Shown: one piece after another, positions 35,714 through 48,454 of the stretch
How the letters are laid out: each line of letters opens with the position of its first letter
Position numbering within the stretch: position 1 is the first letter of the stretch
Assembly: GCF_000006565.2 (NCBI RefSeq)
Contig: NC_031478.1
Coordinates: 4,550,212-4,614,211, forward strand
Source: Toxoplasma gondii ME49
Taxonomy: Eukaryota > Apicomplexa > Conoidasida > Eucoccidiorida > Sarcocystidae
Reading direction: 5' to 3'
Length of the DNA stretch: 64,000 nucleotides
Translations under genes and position numbers: made by a program
The notes under the pieces: generated by a model
The model's input: the letters and a program-made list of their open reading frames with translations, nothing else
Told to the model about the DNA's origin: nothing
Databases searched by the model: none

Positions 35714-38700
35714 ATGGCGGAACCTGTTGAGCACAGAGAGGCTGGGTGCCCTGGCGAGGAGGGAAGGACGGCTCGAGAGAAGGAGCGCGGCGGTTGTGTA
35801 GGAGAGGCCAATGAGACCCGAGGGGACGGAGAGCCGGCGCGGCTCGACGGAGACACTCTGTCTGCTTTGTCTCCTCGGCCCACACGCCCCTCCGGTGGCC
35901 GCCAGGAAGAAACGCCCGCAGACAGGCCGGTTCCGCGGCAGAGCGAGAGAGCGAAGAGCTCCCCTGATTGTTTGGAGACTGCGGAGAGGACCGGGGACAA
36001 GGCAAAAGAAAGAAGAGTCGCGCCCGAGGAGGCTGATGGCAGACTGGAGAAGGACGAAGAAGAGCAGAGACAGAGATACCTGAGCGAACAGCAAGCAGGG
36101 GCGGACGTAGAGGAGCTGGAAGGAGGAGGCACGAGAACGACCGGGGAAAAACGGCGGGAGAACGAGAGAGAAGCCGAGGGAGACGAGAGAGAAACAGTGA
36201 AGGAGGGAGGGGAAGGATCTTCAAGTGGAGGAGTAAGCCGACGACCGAAAATGGCTCGAACCAGGACGAAGGCGGACGAAGCAGAACTCTCCTCTCTAAC
36301 TGGTTCACCTGTGCCATCTGCCCCTTCTCCGACTACCTCTTCTTCCTCTCCCTCTTCTTCTTCATCTCCCTCTTCTTCATCTCTCTCTTCTTCTTCATCT
36401 CTCTCTTCTTCTTCTTCTCTCTCTTCTTCTTCATCTCTCTCTTCTTCTTCATCTCTCTCTTCTTCTTCATCTCCCTCTTCTTCGTCTTCTTCCCGGCCCT
36501 CTGTCACTTCATGTGACGCTGCATGCACGGCGGAGACTGCTGGGTCTGCGGCATCTCCAGCGGCTCGGGGCATGTCTGGTCGCTGCGCTGGACGCAGGAG
36601 GCGACTCGCGTCACTGTCACCTCTGAACTTTGTCGAGGGAAGTCCAGAGGCCGTTCTTGCGTCCCCTGGGGAGCCCTCAGAGTCTGCAGAAAAGCGCGAG
36701 GGAGGCCGCCGCCGGAAGAGGCGCCTGCGGCCTTCCTCGCCGTCGGAGTCGACGCCTCTCGACGGACCCGCAGGCCTTTCTGAAAGGAGACGAGGGCGAC
36801 GGTCGTGCGCCCCCCAAGCGACTCCCCTTGGAACAAATGAGGATGGTGGAGACCTTGAAGGAGCAGGAGAACGAGAGACTCCAAGCAGCGATACGAGAAG
36901 AGAGAAGAAAGCTGCCCGCATGCTCTCGCCGGCCGCGGCTGGCAGTCAGTGTCGACAGAGAACTGATGCGACTCTCTGCTGTCCTGGTGAGGGCCTTCTC
37001 TTTGACGAAGGCGACCTCGACCGCACGTTGCGTCCGACTGCACGCGACGCCCCTTGGCGCCATCCCCTTTGGCCGCCGAGGGGACCTCTGCCACCGTGCG
37101 TCGCCTCTGCGTCAGCGACAGACGCCCGCGAGACTTGGGAGGCCTTCTTCTCTCAGTGGCTCCACGCAACCTTTGCGGGTCGAGTGGGCGAACCCTCTGG
37201 AGGTGGGGAGGCCGAGGAGGAACGGCGCGGCGAGGCTGGAATCGTCTCGGCTGCGAGTCGCCCCTCAACTCTGGAGGCGAGCCTGCCGAGCCTCACAGAG
37301 AGTGCGGCAGAAAAGGAAGAGCTGATGAAGGACAAGGAAGAGGTCCAGATGCAGTGTCAGGAGCGGGTGGGTTCAGCGCCGCATGAGATTCGCAGCCTCT
37401 TCAACTGTCTCCTTTACGGCCACCCCGATGGTCTCTTTGATCGTTGCGGGACGAAGAATAGAAGACGGACAAGAGACGTGCCTAGCGCCTCAGGGGAAAC
37501 GAGGGGGGTTTTGACGCCTGCTGCGGATCCGTCTGCGTCTGAGGAGAGACAGAAATGGGAGGAATACACGAAGGACGGAACAGAGAAGGAGATTAACTGT
37601 TTTCAGTCGGTTACTCCCTGTCGCCTCTTCTTCTCGCCCGCGCCCCCGCCGCCGCCAGCGCCGAGAAGAAGACTTCCTGAGAGTTTGGCTGCGCGAAACC
37701 AGCGGCTGTACGGCGCGCGCGACGGCGCCGAGCTCCTCCAGGTGTACAGACACTTCGCAGCTGCCTCGGGAGCCGGGAGTCGCGCAGTCAGGGAAGACGC
37801 GACTGCGGACTCTCCCAGTCTCCGCTGCGAGGCGGGCGACGCTGTGGAGCCGAAGAAGAAAAGACAGGGCGGCAGAGAAGACAGAGAGAGAGAACGAAGC
37901 GAGGAGGGCCTGCAGCTGGCTCCAAGCAAGCGGCAGGCTCGAGGGAGGTCGTTGCCAACAGCTTGTCACGGCCCGGAGGAAGGGACAGGAAACGGGAGGA
38001 GCGGCGCCGCTGCGGCCGTTGAAGAAACAGGGTGCCAAGCAGGAGGGAAGAGAGAGATGAACAGTCGCAGTCGCGTGGATGAAAGAGGCTCGAGCGATGC
38101 CGACCGCAGGCGGTGGGACCGTGCCCTCCAAGTGCTCGCGAAACTGAAGATGGGCCACAGCTGTGAAGCGATTTTCCTCGGCCTTGGAGACCTTTCTTTT
38201 GCAAGTCGAAAGAAGCTGTTCTTTCGTCGCCACTTTGACTTCCGCTGGACCTCGAAGAAGAAACTTTCGGGGGAACTTTCCGGGACGGCCGCCACGGGGG
38301 AGCTCCCCGCAGCTGCGGCCCGCGCTGCGGACTCGAACGCCGAGGGTTGCCGGCATTCAGAGACACCTTCGGGAGCGTTGGGCTCCACTGGCACCCAGGA
38401 GCGGGACGCGAGTCCTTCGGAGGGCGCGGCGGCGGCTGTGAAGGAGGAGACGAGTGGCCTAGACAAGGAAGGCCGAGTCGGCGGGAGCAAAAAAGAAGAC
38501 GAGAATGCGTCGACGCTCGCGCTTCCTCCGGCCAAGAGGTCGAAGAGATCGCATGCAGGGACGCGGAGTAGCGAAGTTCAGGCCCCGGCGCCGTGGAGCG
38601 TCCTGGCGGATCATGAGGAGTCCCAGTCTCTCTTCCTCACTTCCTGGCCGTCCCTGTCGCCTCAGCCAGAGCCCGGAGCTGATTGCGTTTCGTCAGACAG

Positions 38701-40932
38701 CAAAGAATCGGCGAACAGCAGCGAGTACGGGGGCCTGCGGACTGTCTCCTCTCTCCGGACGCCGCGCCCCTACCGGCCCCTGTGTCTCCTGTCTCTTCTT
38801 CAGCGGTCCCGAGCCGTGCGCCGGGCGCGGTTTCTTCGTTACCTCCTCGAGCAAATGGAGCCTCAGTCCTCGTCGCTCCTGCATCTCCTGCTCCTGAAAG
38901 GACAGCTCAGAGTGAAGTGTGACCACGACTCCGACCGGCGCGTCGAGTTCGACCGACATGTGTCATGGCTGCTCTCTCGCCTCCCGGGCGATCCCCAGCT
39001 CCTCCGCTACGCCTGGTGGGGACGCGGGGGGTCTCCTGGGCTCCAGCGGGGCCTGCAAATTTCGCAAAAACGGGGCGACCTCGCCCTTCAGTGGATCCCC
39101 TTGCCTTCTCTCAGTCTGCCTCCCTCTCTCTATCCGACCTCGCTGGGGAATGCGTCGCGGAGCGGCGCTTGGCACGACCGCGGACTCGGCGGGCCTCTTG
39201 GGCTCCAAACGCGTGACGAACTTGGAGACAGTTTCGAGGACGCACACGCAGTTGGGGCCGCCGTGGCAGCCGCGGCTGCTGGAGCCCTGAGTGGCTCGAC
39301 TCCCGGCGTCCGCTGGGGCGGCGGTCTTCTGAGCGGCAGCGAAGGAGACACGGAGACAGGTGAGAACAACGGGGGACAAAGAAAAGGGACCTGGTGATTC
39401 GCGGCTCAGCGACAAGCGCACATGGCACGCAAGAGCTCGTGCAGGGAAGGGGGGGAGGGGAATTCATGACTGGCTCCACAAACGCTTCTTCCTGTAGCTC
39501 TTGCGTCCGGCACCTTTTTCGTTGAGAGATTTCCAGGAGCAGCTCGGCTGTATAGATACCGGAGAACGGACGCCCGTCGTCTTTCGCCCTCTGTCATCGT
39601 TTCCCTGCAGCATCACTGGCGGGAGGACCGTAGCGTCTCCGCCTCCTTTCTGGTATACATGCCTCTATCGTGCTGTGGCCCCTAAGAGGCTTCGCTCACA
39701 TTGCACTGGGTGTTGTGGAGTTCACGCACATAGGAGCGTTGGTGTCGCCGTCTGTCTCTCTTCGTTTTCCGCAGGGAAAGGAGCTGCGTGTGGGGCCGGC
39801 AGCGTCGCCGCAGTGGGCTCTACGACCGCGGTCGGACCGTTCGCGTCAGGGCTCCAAGGGGGGGGGCCTGTCCTGGGAGCCTCTCAGCGGCGGCTGCTCT
39901 CTCTCTTTCGGCGTGTTTGTCCTGCCGACGTTCTTTGTCGAGGCCTGGCGACCGGCAGCGTCTCGCTTTCGTGGCCAACGGCGACGGAGCTCCAGGTGCT
40001 GCGTTTGCCGGAACTTCTTCTAGATCAGCAGGTACTCATCACTCCCTAGAACGAAGACTCTGGAGGAGAAAACAGATGCGCGTCTCAACTCTTTGCTGCT
40101 ACGGAGCGTGTGGTAGAGTCCGCTTTGACTGCTTGCATACTATCGGCTAGGTGCCAATCAATCGTGCAAAGTGTAGGTCTGGTCCGCTCGGAGTTGCATC
40201 GACTTCTGGAGAAAAAAACGTTGCATCTCAGTGTCGCATATCGGATGTTCAGCCTCCCGCGTTTCTCTCACTCAGAACGCGGATCTGGTGAGCAAAACAA
40301 ATTCGTCTTCCCAACTGCGAGTGCCAGTGTGACATCCCCACGAGCGAGAAGGAACCTGCAAAACAGCTTCTCTGTGGCAACCGTGAACCGAGCATGGCGA
40401 GTGCACCTCGCGCTCGAAGCATGCTCGTCTGCAAGAGATTCCTAGGTTTTCCTCTTTCATCCGCGATCCCGTTGTATGGTCTGGTGGCTAACAAGCTCCG
40501 TTTCCTGCCGACGCGGGGCCGGAACAGGAAAGAAGGCGCGCGTAATGTTAGCAAGCGTCGCAGGTATCTTTGCACTTTTTCTTTCTCCAGGTGATGCGTT
40601 TGGGAGACACCTTTGTCTGGTCCTTCGAAGGCTGGGTCGCGAACCTCGTGGCCGTCGCCCCGTTCCTGGGTGTCTGCACACCCCATCGCCGGGCGCAGAT
40701 CGGCATCAAAAAACGTCTCGGGGTTCGTCAACTTCCCAACGCTCTTTTGACCAAGGGGTCCCCGCCGCCCTCTGATTTCGATGAAACACACTCCGGCGTT
40801 TCTACTCGCCTCCCGGCCAACGCGGCCTCTCTCCCTCTCTCGCCTTTTCCAGAGAGCGCCGAGACTTCTTCGATGCGAGGGCCTAGAGTCGGCCCTCCGC
40901 GGAAGCGCGGCAGAAAGGCAAGAGAGAACTGA
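35714..40932 (+). CDS. large Ser/Glu/Arg-rich nuclear-type protein, unknown function
   Basis: Three exons, 35714-39359, 39775-40031 and 40591-40932, are joined in phases 1 and 0 and give about 1414 residues. The ATG at 35714 (MAEPVEHREA) is preferred over an earlier open stretch because the upstream peptide is unlike the rest. Residues 1-190 are charged. About 200-260 is a long Ser tract encoded by an 18-bp repeat. Basic clusters such as RRRKRRLRP (about 330) look like nuclear localisation signals. More folded-looking islands are HEIRSLFNCLLYGHPDGLFD, WDRALQVLAKLKMGHSCEAI with KKLFFRRHFDFRW (about 800-845), FLRYLLEQMEPQSSSLLHLL with RHVSWLLSRLPGD, and in the last exon VMRLGDTFVWSFEGWVANL. These may form one helical core broken by disordered inserts. 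No catalytic motif is visible and I do not recognise the family. Confidence 0.78.
36336..36492 (+). repeat. 18-bp TCT-rich tandem repeat encoding poly-Ser
   Basis: Repeated TCTTCTTCTTCATCTCTC-like units encode Ser with occasional Leu or Pro. The array sits in frame inside the first exon of the 35714-40932 gene and is likely length-polymorphic. Confidence 0.88.
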
Positions 40933-43607
40933 GAGCTTGACCTTCAAAAGCGGATGCAACATACCAGAGTGTATGCGCTTGCCCAACAGAAAAGGGGCTC
41001 TCGGAGGCTATTGTTCCGATGCTCAAGAATAACGTTTTTGTGCATGCATGCTTCTTCACAAACGGAAAACTACGGAGCCATCTCGGTACTGACAGAGTTG
41101 CGTGGAGAGCGAGAGGAGCAGTTGTGTGAGCTAGGACTCTCCATCGGATCATCTGTTTCTTCGAGTTTTAAAGACACAGGCATGATGGAGGGGAGCGAGT
41201 TTTCTTGACAAAGGCGAACAAGTAGATGCGTCCATGTGTATCGATGGATGAACGCTCTCCGTGTCCGCGATCAATTTTCGAGGACAAGAAACAACGAAAT
41301 CCTTTCAACCGTAGACGGCAGACAGGGACTGAGTCGAGCCAAGTCCCTGGCTATATATGTATATATACGTGTGCATACGTACATACAAACATCCATACAT
41401 ATCTTTATGTATATGTATCTGTAAATATGCTATACCGTTTAAATGTTGTCACTGCAGGATTGATGAGGGGGAGAGACTGGAAGGCGAAATTTAACTTTGT
41501 ATGGCGATCGCCCTGGGACTCGATTACTACACCGTGGGCATGCCTTCCTGCTTCTTTTAGTCCGTATTCCACCTCGTTATTATGACAGTTTCTTAGTGAT
41601 CGCGGGCGCATTTTTCGAACCCGTTGTTCCCTCGAAAACTCTCCAGAAACAAACGGAGTCTTCAACGAGTGCGGAGTGGGAGGGTCGAACGAGTACAATG
41701 GTTTTCGTTTGCTTTGTCGCTGCATTCTCTGCCGGAGTTTTCCCTTGTATGTCGATTTCTTGGCAATATTACACCGGGTTTTCTTCGCTCTTGTAAAGAG
41801 GCTAAAGCGCGATGAAACTCCTTGACGTACACGTGCAGTTGGTTTGTCTCTGTACTCATTTATGTCCAAGAGTTTTGACAAGCTTCTTCGGACACGCTTC
41901 TGAGACATCGGAAGAGCGTCTCTGGTGGAGTTTGGCCGTCGCTGGTGGAGTTTGGCCGTCGGTTTTTGTGTGACTGTTTTTCGTGCATGCGGCTGAAGGG
42001 CCGTCACCGACTTGTCGTATTCCGATTTTTTGACTCTTGCATTCTCTTAGACTGGGAACGTCGCACTGTCTCACATTTCCCCAAATAACTATTTCAATCA
42101 CGCTTCGTGGCCACAGACGCTTGTCTGTTTGTGGTAAACGATTTACGGTCAAAGATTTGTGAAGCACCACGAGGCTGCCCGAACTACTGGAAGAACGCAA
42201 ACGTCGTTTGGAATAGTTGTGCAAAAGTAGCACCTTGATATGTGTTTAGAAGAATTCACGGACACAGTAACACCTTGGGAGAAGTTTCAACCTGCTTTAC
42301 AGGAAAGAGCACTGTGGGTGGGTACATGGCGCACCGATGGACCTTTTTATGTACACTTTACATATGCATTCTTCTAAGGCCATCTGCTTAGTCCAGTCGT
42401 GGTTCATACGCCGTTGTCGGCAGTTTCTTGCCCCGAATGAACTTATGGAAATACGTCTACATATAGATCAGTGCAAATCGACGTGCCGATCTGCGGTGAC
42501 AGAGAAGCATTCGCGTCGTTTCGAAACACAGCAGTGAATATTGTATCAGTACGTTTGCAGAATCCATTACCAAATCCACTGTCGTCAAAATGAACAAATA
42601 GACCTTGCTATTCCTATATAACAAGAGGAAGGTGATACTGAGGGAGCTACAGACATTGCAACCATCCGTTTCTGTTGAATTCGCTGTTTGACGGATGAAC
42701 GGGCTGTCGCTGGGATGCTGAATATTAGTTGACGACAACTATCTGCATGTTCTGTTCGTGATGACTGACGTATAATACTTTGGCAGTATCTACCACTGCG
42801 GTCAACGGTGAAAGTTGTAACTAGTGTTCCTGTCGCACTGAAGGCTTCTGTGGAAAGTGGGCATTGTATGCCGGCGAAAGTTGTATGATGCCTTCGCTGT
42901 AGTGCTCACTCAATTCGGCTCTTTAGAGTCTTGGAAAACACTCGGGGTCGTGCTTTCTGTCTACACGCAAATGTGTATGGACAGACTCTCGAATGTGAAG
43001 AAGAATAGGGCTTACAAAAAATAGGTACATGTGTGCAATGATCGTTCATACAATGGCGCGAATGTATATCGAATGACGTCTGGCGGCAGTGGAACTGCGG
43101 GTCCTGTTTCATGCTCAGAAGAACGCCGAAGCACACCGTTTTCAACGTTGTTTGAGCGCAAACTGACGCACAGGAAGCAACTATTTTATGGACACAGCGA
43201 CGACCTTCTCCCCATCACTGCAGCCCAAGCTAGCGAAACATTGCTTGGCAACTAAGGACACGTGGCGTACCGTAGGCTCTCTTGCCTGCTTGGGCGCAGC
43301 AGGGGCAGTAGAGGTTCTCCTCTTCAATTGAACGAGGCATGTAATAGTCTTGTGTGTAAAAAGAAAAACAGACGGTTTCACACACACACCTAACCATCAT
43401 CGACGTACACACGTCTAGAGTCGGATATGTATGCATATGCGAGCTGATGCACACGGCAACACACGTTGGGGTATCTAGTACACATGGAGAATATCCTAGC
43501 AGCACTAAGTTGTTGTACGTCTTGCTTCATTTTCTTTTATCTTCAACTCGCGCAAATGTAAAAAGGGTTAATTTTCTAAAACTCAGGGAGGTGTCGCGGC
43601 GGACCAT
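40933..43607. other. convergent spacer, no gene seen
   Basis: This 2.7 kb stretch lies between the 3' ends of the nuclear-type gene and the uridine phosphorylase gene. It is AT-richer than the flanks, contains a TATATG-type run at 41350-41440 and a short tandem duplication at 41922. Open frames are short and unconvincing. Confidence 0.45.
41922..41961. repeat. perfect 20-bp tandem duplication
   Basis: CTGGTGGAGTTTGGCCGTCG occurs twice head to tail without mismatch in a non-coding spacer. Confidence 0.9.
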
Positions 43608-46600
43608 TCACATCTGTACGGATACCAAAGCGTCGAGGCAGGCTCTACCTCCAAGGAGCACTCGCTCGTTCAGCACTTCTGCCTGAGCAAACAACATGCA
43701 AAAGGCAGAGGGAAGAAAGGAAAACCGAAATCGCCACTAAACGCAATTGAGCTGACGGAGTGCATGTTGTCACTAGTATCAGGCGGTATATTATGAAAAA
43801 AAATCAGGAATGTTATAGGAACAAAACACTTGGTCTGTCGACCCCATTTTATCGCTCAAAAAGTCGAAAAGAAGTGCAAACCCCCGTATTTTGAAGAAGC
43901 GGCACGCGCCTCGTGGCGGGGTGCATAACGAAGGCGAACAGTAGTGCACTGCCACTCCCGAATGAGAATTTTCCTTCAGAAGAAATACAATTGTTTGGGA
44001 TTAACGGCAGTTGTGCCTTTAGAGATATCAACACTTTGTGTCCATCTGTTCGACTGTCACACGATTGCGCTCGCGTGGCCGTGCTGAAATGTTAAAAATT
44101 ATGCGGGCAATCATGCATGTTGTAGGTGCTTGTGTACGTGTGTTCGCTCGTTGGAAAATGCCTTTTGATCGTTGTAGAGACAGAGACGGATATACACACA
44201 CAGATGGAGATCCATATGTATGTACTCCTACAAAAGAGCAAGCCAACGTCCACCAACACATGCTTGTTGATCCTCTGTGCATTGCAATCTTCATTAGAAT
44301 GGAACAAGTCTTCGTCGAACAACCTACTGTGATTGGGTGAGCGAACTGATCGTTTGTTCTGTGGCTGATTCCGATATGCGCAGCTGCGGCTTTTACGGGT
44401 TTGAAACGCCGATTCGCCAAATGAAGAAGTTGGTGGCTTTCCATGTCCATGCTGTCAACTCCGTGGGAGAGAAGCTGATCTATGAGTTTCTCGTTTCTGT
44501 CATTGAATAAATTGTCCACGTGGCCTTGACATGCATAAAAATTCTCAGCCGAGGCATGAAGACCTGAAAAGATGGAGGGGCATTAGTGCACACATCCACT
44601 GATCGCAGTCGCACCAGCGTCGTCTCAAACTCTCTCAAACTCTTGTTAAGCACTGGCTCAAGCGGTTCGTTTCTGTTGCTGAAACGCTTGCTTGTACTTG
44701 CAGATATGTACGCGCATGCAGTTTACCAATATTTCTACACAGAAGCGCATGCAGGATTGCATCTCCGTTTTTGTCTTCATCCGTGAAAATATTGATATCC
44801 ACACACAAGCTCTGTGTAATGCATGCATGGCAGACGATTCGGTCTTACCTAAGTGAAGAAGCGAGGGATCGTCGACAGCTTTGGAAATGTTCTCAACTAT
44901 GCGGCTGCGCAAAGAGGAAAGGGAGTTGATCACGGGAAAAATTGCAATGGGGACTGAACTAATTGAGTCTGGGTCCGAAACGGAAATCACCTTGGAGAAC
45001 AGATTCTGAGGGCGTAGATGGAAAGGGAAGGCTTTCCTCGTTGTTTCGTCTCGAAGAGCAGAAACCTCTATGCTTAGGTAGATAGCACCGGCAACCATAT
45101 TCTTGTGCCACTGAAATGTGTTTCTCTAGGGCGAACTTGCTCCCTGTCGTAGAGTGATTCCGTGCTCTAAATCGCCCCTGCTAGACCCAGCCCAAGGTAT
45201 CAGCATATGGGTGATGTGGATGCAAATGAATCCGCTTGCGCAAGTGAAATGCGTACGTTCGCCTACATACATAGATACCAACAACAAACGCAGACATGGC
45301 TACTGAGTCAGGGCCCAACACTTCTCCACACCAGGTTCGTGTGCCTCTTCTGGAATACTTACTTAGAAAGTTCGTGGTCTGGTGCACACGGGCGCGTAAT
45401 GACGTATGGTGACACACCTGAAAGGGAAAAACAAATGCCCATCAGACGCCAACAGCAGCGTTCGGATACATGAAAAATACGAACGTACCTTACAATATCT
45501 CTAGAACGTGTCATGTATTTTTTATATGTGCGTATCCTTATCCCTTCTGCACAAGATGGCATGGTGGAGACGGGGAACGGGAGGACTCTGTAGGCGACAA
45601 TACGGCGCACTGTCTACGAGAAGTCACAGTCATCCTTACCCTTTAGGCAAGCGCCGTCCTCCATAGAGCCATCGAAGAAAGTGTAGTCGTTGTAGCACCC
45701 CATGACGCCCTTTGTTGCGACAACTAGGCATCCCGGGCGCAGACGTGGATTCAAGAGCGAACAGGTTCCTGTTTAGGAGAACCATGTGAGTTTCGCCAGT
45801 CAACGAGAGGCACAGTGTGCAGAACCAAACAGTCCTCGTGATCCACTTTCACTACGATGCACATATTCTATTATAGAGTGGTGTCAAAAACCGGGAATGT
45901 TACTGGTTCTGTGTCATCCGTTCACACGAGTACAAGGAACTACACAGATTATATGCATACAGTCAACCGCAAGTACACATATATAAATACACGGAGGATG
46001 CTAGTGGCATGTTCTGTAGATGGACAGATAGACGTAGGAGCGTATACATCCGCATTAGTGTGCTGATACGTACGCGCATGCGTCTATTCGTGTAGCCGAC
46101 ATTCATGACACATCCCGTCGGATGTCAGGTAACTCCAGGTAGCCATATTCCCCGCCGAGAAAAAAGTAAAGACGCCACGCAGCACTGCCACAGGTGAATA
46201 TGCGATCAAACAATCGGCAGCCCCGGCATTTAGGACCACAAAACTAGCAGGTTGAATTTTCCAGGAAATGAAACAAAACTGTCGCCTGATCCCATGCGGT
46301 GTTACCGTTGCAGCGTACCGAGTCGAACAACAGCCAAAGGACCGTCGGTGATGTATGAGACTTCCCGCATGAGAAGCTCAATCATTGGTGCCCCCATGCC
46401 AGTGGCAATGATAGAAACCTTGGTGCCTTTGTAATAGCCTAGAGGCAACAACAGAGTGAACTGAAAGGCGGCTGGGTTTAAAGTCTTATCTCAGTTATAG
46501 GGCAAGGCCCGACAGAACAGCACAACTGACATTCAAACTGCTTGCGTGTTTCTGTCATTTTACCCGAGTGTACTTTGAAGAATCGAGAGCTCGTGAGACT

Positions 46601-48454
46601 CAGCCGACTGCGCTTTGCTTCCAGAAGACTATCGGCGAGAAAGTCCGCTCTCGCGGTGTGCCCGACAGTAAGAATTCTTGGGTACACGTCGCCTCTCCGC
46701 ACACCTGAGGGATGTCAGGAAAGGCGGAAATACCCCAGTGAGTCCCAAAACTGGCACCAGCCAGGAGACCTGTCCCTACATCTGTCCATTAGAGCGATTC
46801 AGGCTCAAGCAGGGAATTACCAGTCTAACTGCATGTATGCATCAATGAGTACGCCGTAACGTGAATAGATGCCTAAAAGGAAAGACGAGGGTGATACCAG
46901 GAACACAAAGAGGAAGACAGTGGTAGAAAATAAGGGTGAGAAGAAAGAAGACAGGCCAGTGGACAGATGAAAACCGATTCAGACATGTACAGCTGCATTG
47001 GCACTCATACATACATTTGAGTTGTAACAGATATCTATTTCAAGGTGACCGTGCTCACCTAAATGGTAGACATGACCGCTAGGAAGAAGTAGCGCATGTC
47101 GAAGATCAACCTTGGATTCATCTGGGTACATCCCCCGATCTTTGCTGCTGGTAGACGCTTCGAGGTCTAGCTGGATATCATCTTCCCTTGTGCTTCTTCG
47201 TCTTTCTGGTAACCGAATCGCCTCTTTGTCTGTTGTTTTCTCTCGACTGCTGTTCGTGATTCTGGCCCCAGAAGTACCTCTTGCCATATCCCTCTCAACA
47301 CCGCTGTCGTAAGAGCCCCTTCTTGTGTTTCTTCCCCCACTGCTATTACGACCACGAATCATATCATCTTGGCACTCTGTCAAGACTGAAGTCACCGTCG
47401 ACGCCCGTGGAGAGCCTTCCTCCCTTTCTCGTCCTGCTTGTTTCTCATCGTATCCAAGCCCCCCTCCCAGGGCACTCCTAAAACTACTCGTACCGGTGCT
47501 GGTACAGAAGTTTCTTTTGCTGTCATGACCCGAAAGAGAAAACTCTGGGTTTGCCTCTAAGGCGGCTGCGCGTAACTCCATTTGACGCGAAGACACACGG
47601 TCCATGGCGTTTCGTCCTCCGCTCGACAAAACATCCTGGGCGGAGGTCGTAGGCGGAGAATGCCTACTCGCATTCGATGAAATGGAAGTACTGAGGTCTT
47701 CAGCGTGCGGAACGGGGTACTGAGTGCCAGTGCCAGTGCTCGATAACAGAGTTGGTGTTTCGTTTGTTGTTTCCCTGGTTCTCCTGGTGTTTCTAATTAC
47801 ACTACTCGATGAGACAGCTGCTCGATTCTCAATACTATGTCTGCTCAGGGTGGTATCTTCAAAAGAAGCGACGGATTCTGCCATCCCATCAGCGTCAATC
47901 TTGCCAGAGAACATGGGTCTTTTCTCGTCTCTTGGAAAACTCTCGCCATCATGAGCAAGCTGGCCGCGTTGCCTTAGACTAGCTCCCTCTTTGGTGCGCG
48001 TGAGAAACGAAGGAAGTTCGCTTCTTCTGTGGCTACTGGTGTTTGACATCTTTGTCTGTGCCGTGTCGCTTCGTGCCGCTCCCATGCACGCGTTTGGAAA
48101 GCTGAGTCCACCACCATCCCCGGTCTCGAAACTCGAACTTGAGAGTTCGGCTGTGATCTGGCTGCCTGAGCTCGACCTTCGGTCTCTTTTGGCGCTGCCT
48201 TCTGCGAGAAAATACGAGCCTCCGGTAAGCGAATATGTACTGTGGGTCTCCATATTTGTCGTCCCTCCTAAAGAAGAATAAACTGAAGCAGAGGGAACAT
48301 GTCTTTCGAAAGGATACGTAATTCGAGGATGCGGCGCATGCTGTTCCACTATGTTCCTTACCAGCAAAGAATGCGGAGATGTTCTGCTCCTCGGCCTCTC
48401 AGTATGGCTACTGCTACCACAACTCTGATAGTCGATTTCCACTCTCCCGGGCAT
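43608..48454 (-). CDS. uridine phosphorylase with long Ser-rich N-terminal extension
   Basis: Eight minus-strand exons, all GT/AG and phase-matched, give 735 aa: 47059-48454, 46564-46704, 46319-46438, 45640-45768, 45363-45417, 44849-44904, 44328-44563, 43608-43682. Uridine phosphorylases cleave uridine with phosphate to uracil and ribose-1-phosphate in pyrimidine salvage. The catalytic domain starts near residue 455 (GHVYHLG, then YPRILTVGHTARADFLA) and continues with YYKGTKVSIIATGMGAP, the phosphate-site VVRLGTC (549-555), PGCLVVATKGVMGCYND, SPYVITRPCAPDHELS, HASAENFYACQGH (635-647), the ribose-binding MES of SMDMESHQLLHLA (673-675), VKAAAAHI and a C-terminal helix LGGRACLDALVSV. These match the fungal/plant-like branch of nucleoside phosphorylase family 1. 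Residues 1-450 are Ser/Thr/Arg-rich and probably disordered; the family does not normally have this. The upstream frame opens at a TTG, so the first ATG is used. Confidence 0.93.

Noticed and set aside
35692..36921. 409-codon minus-strand frame opposite the Ser-rich gene
   Set aside because: It is the complement of the TCT repeat and Glu-rich region. The plus strand has a good ATG and joins to two further exons in phase.
44905..45098. Open peptide upstream of RIVENISK (containing NMVAGAIYLSIEVSALRD)
   Set aside because: Using the acceptor before it gives an in-frame stop. The acceptor at GCGCAG (44905-44906) is phase-matched and gives the family-like sequence, so this is intron.
45420..45610. 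Apparent extra exon of uridine phosphorylase (SCAEGIRIRTYKKYMTRSRD)
   Set aside because: Including it would shift the frame to a stop. The exons on either side (45640-45768 and 45363-45417) join directly in phase and match the family.
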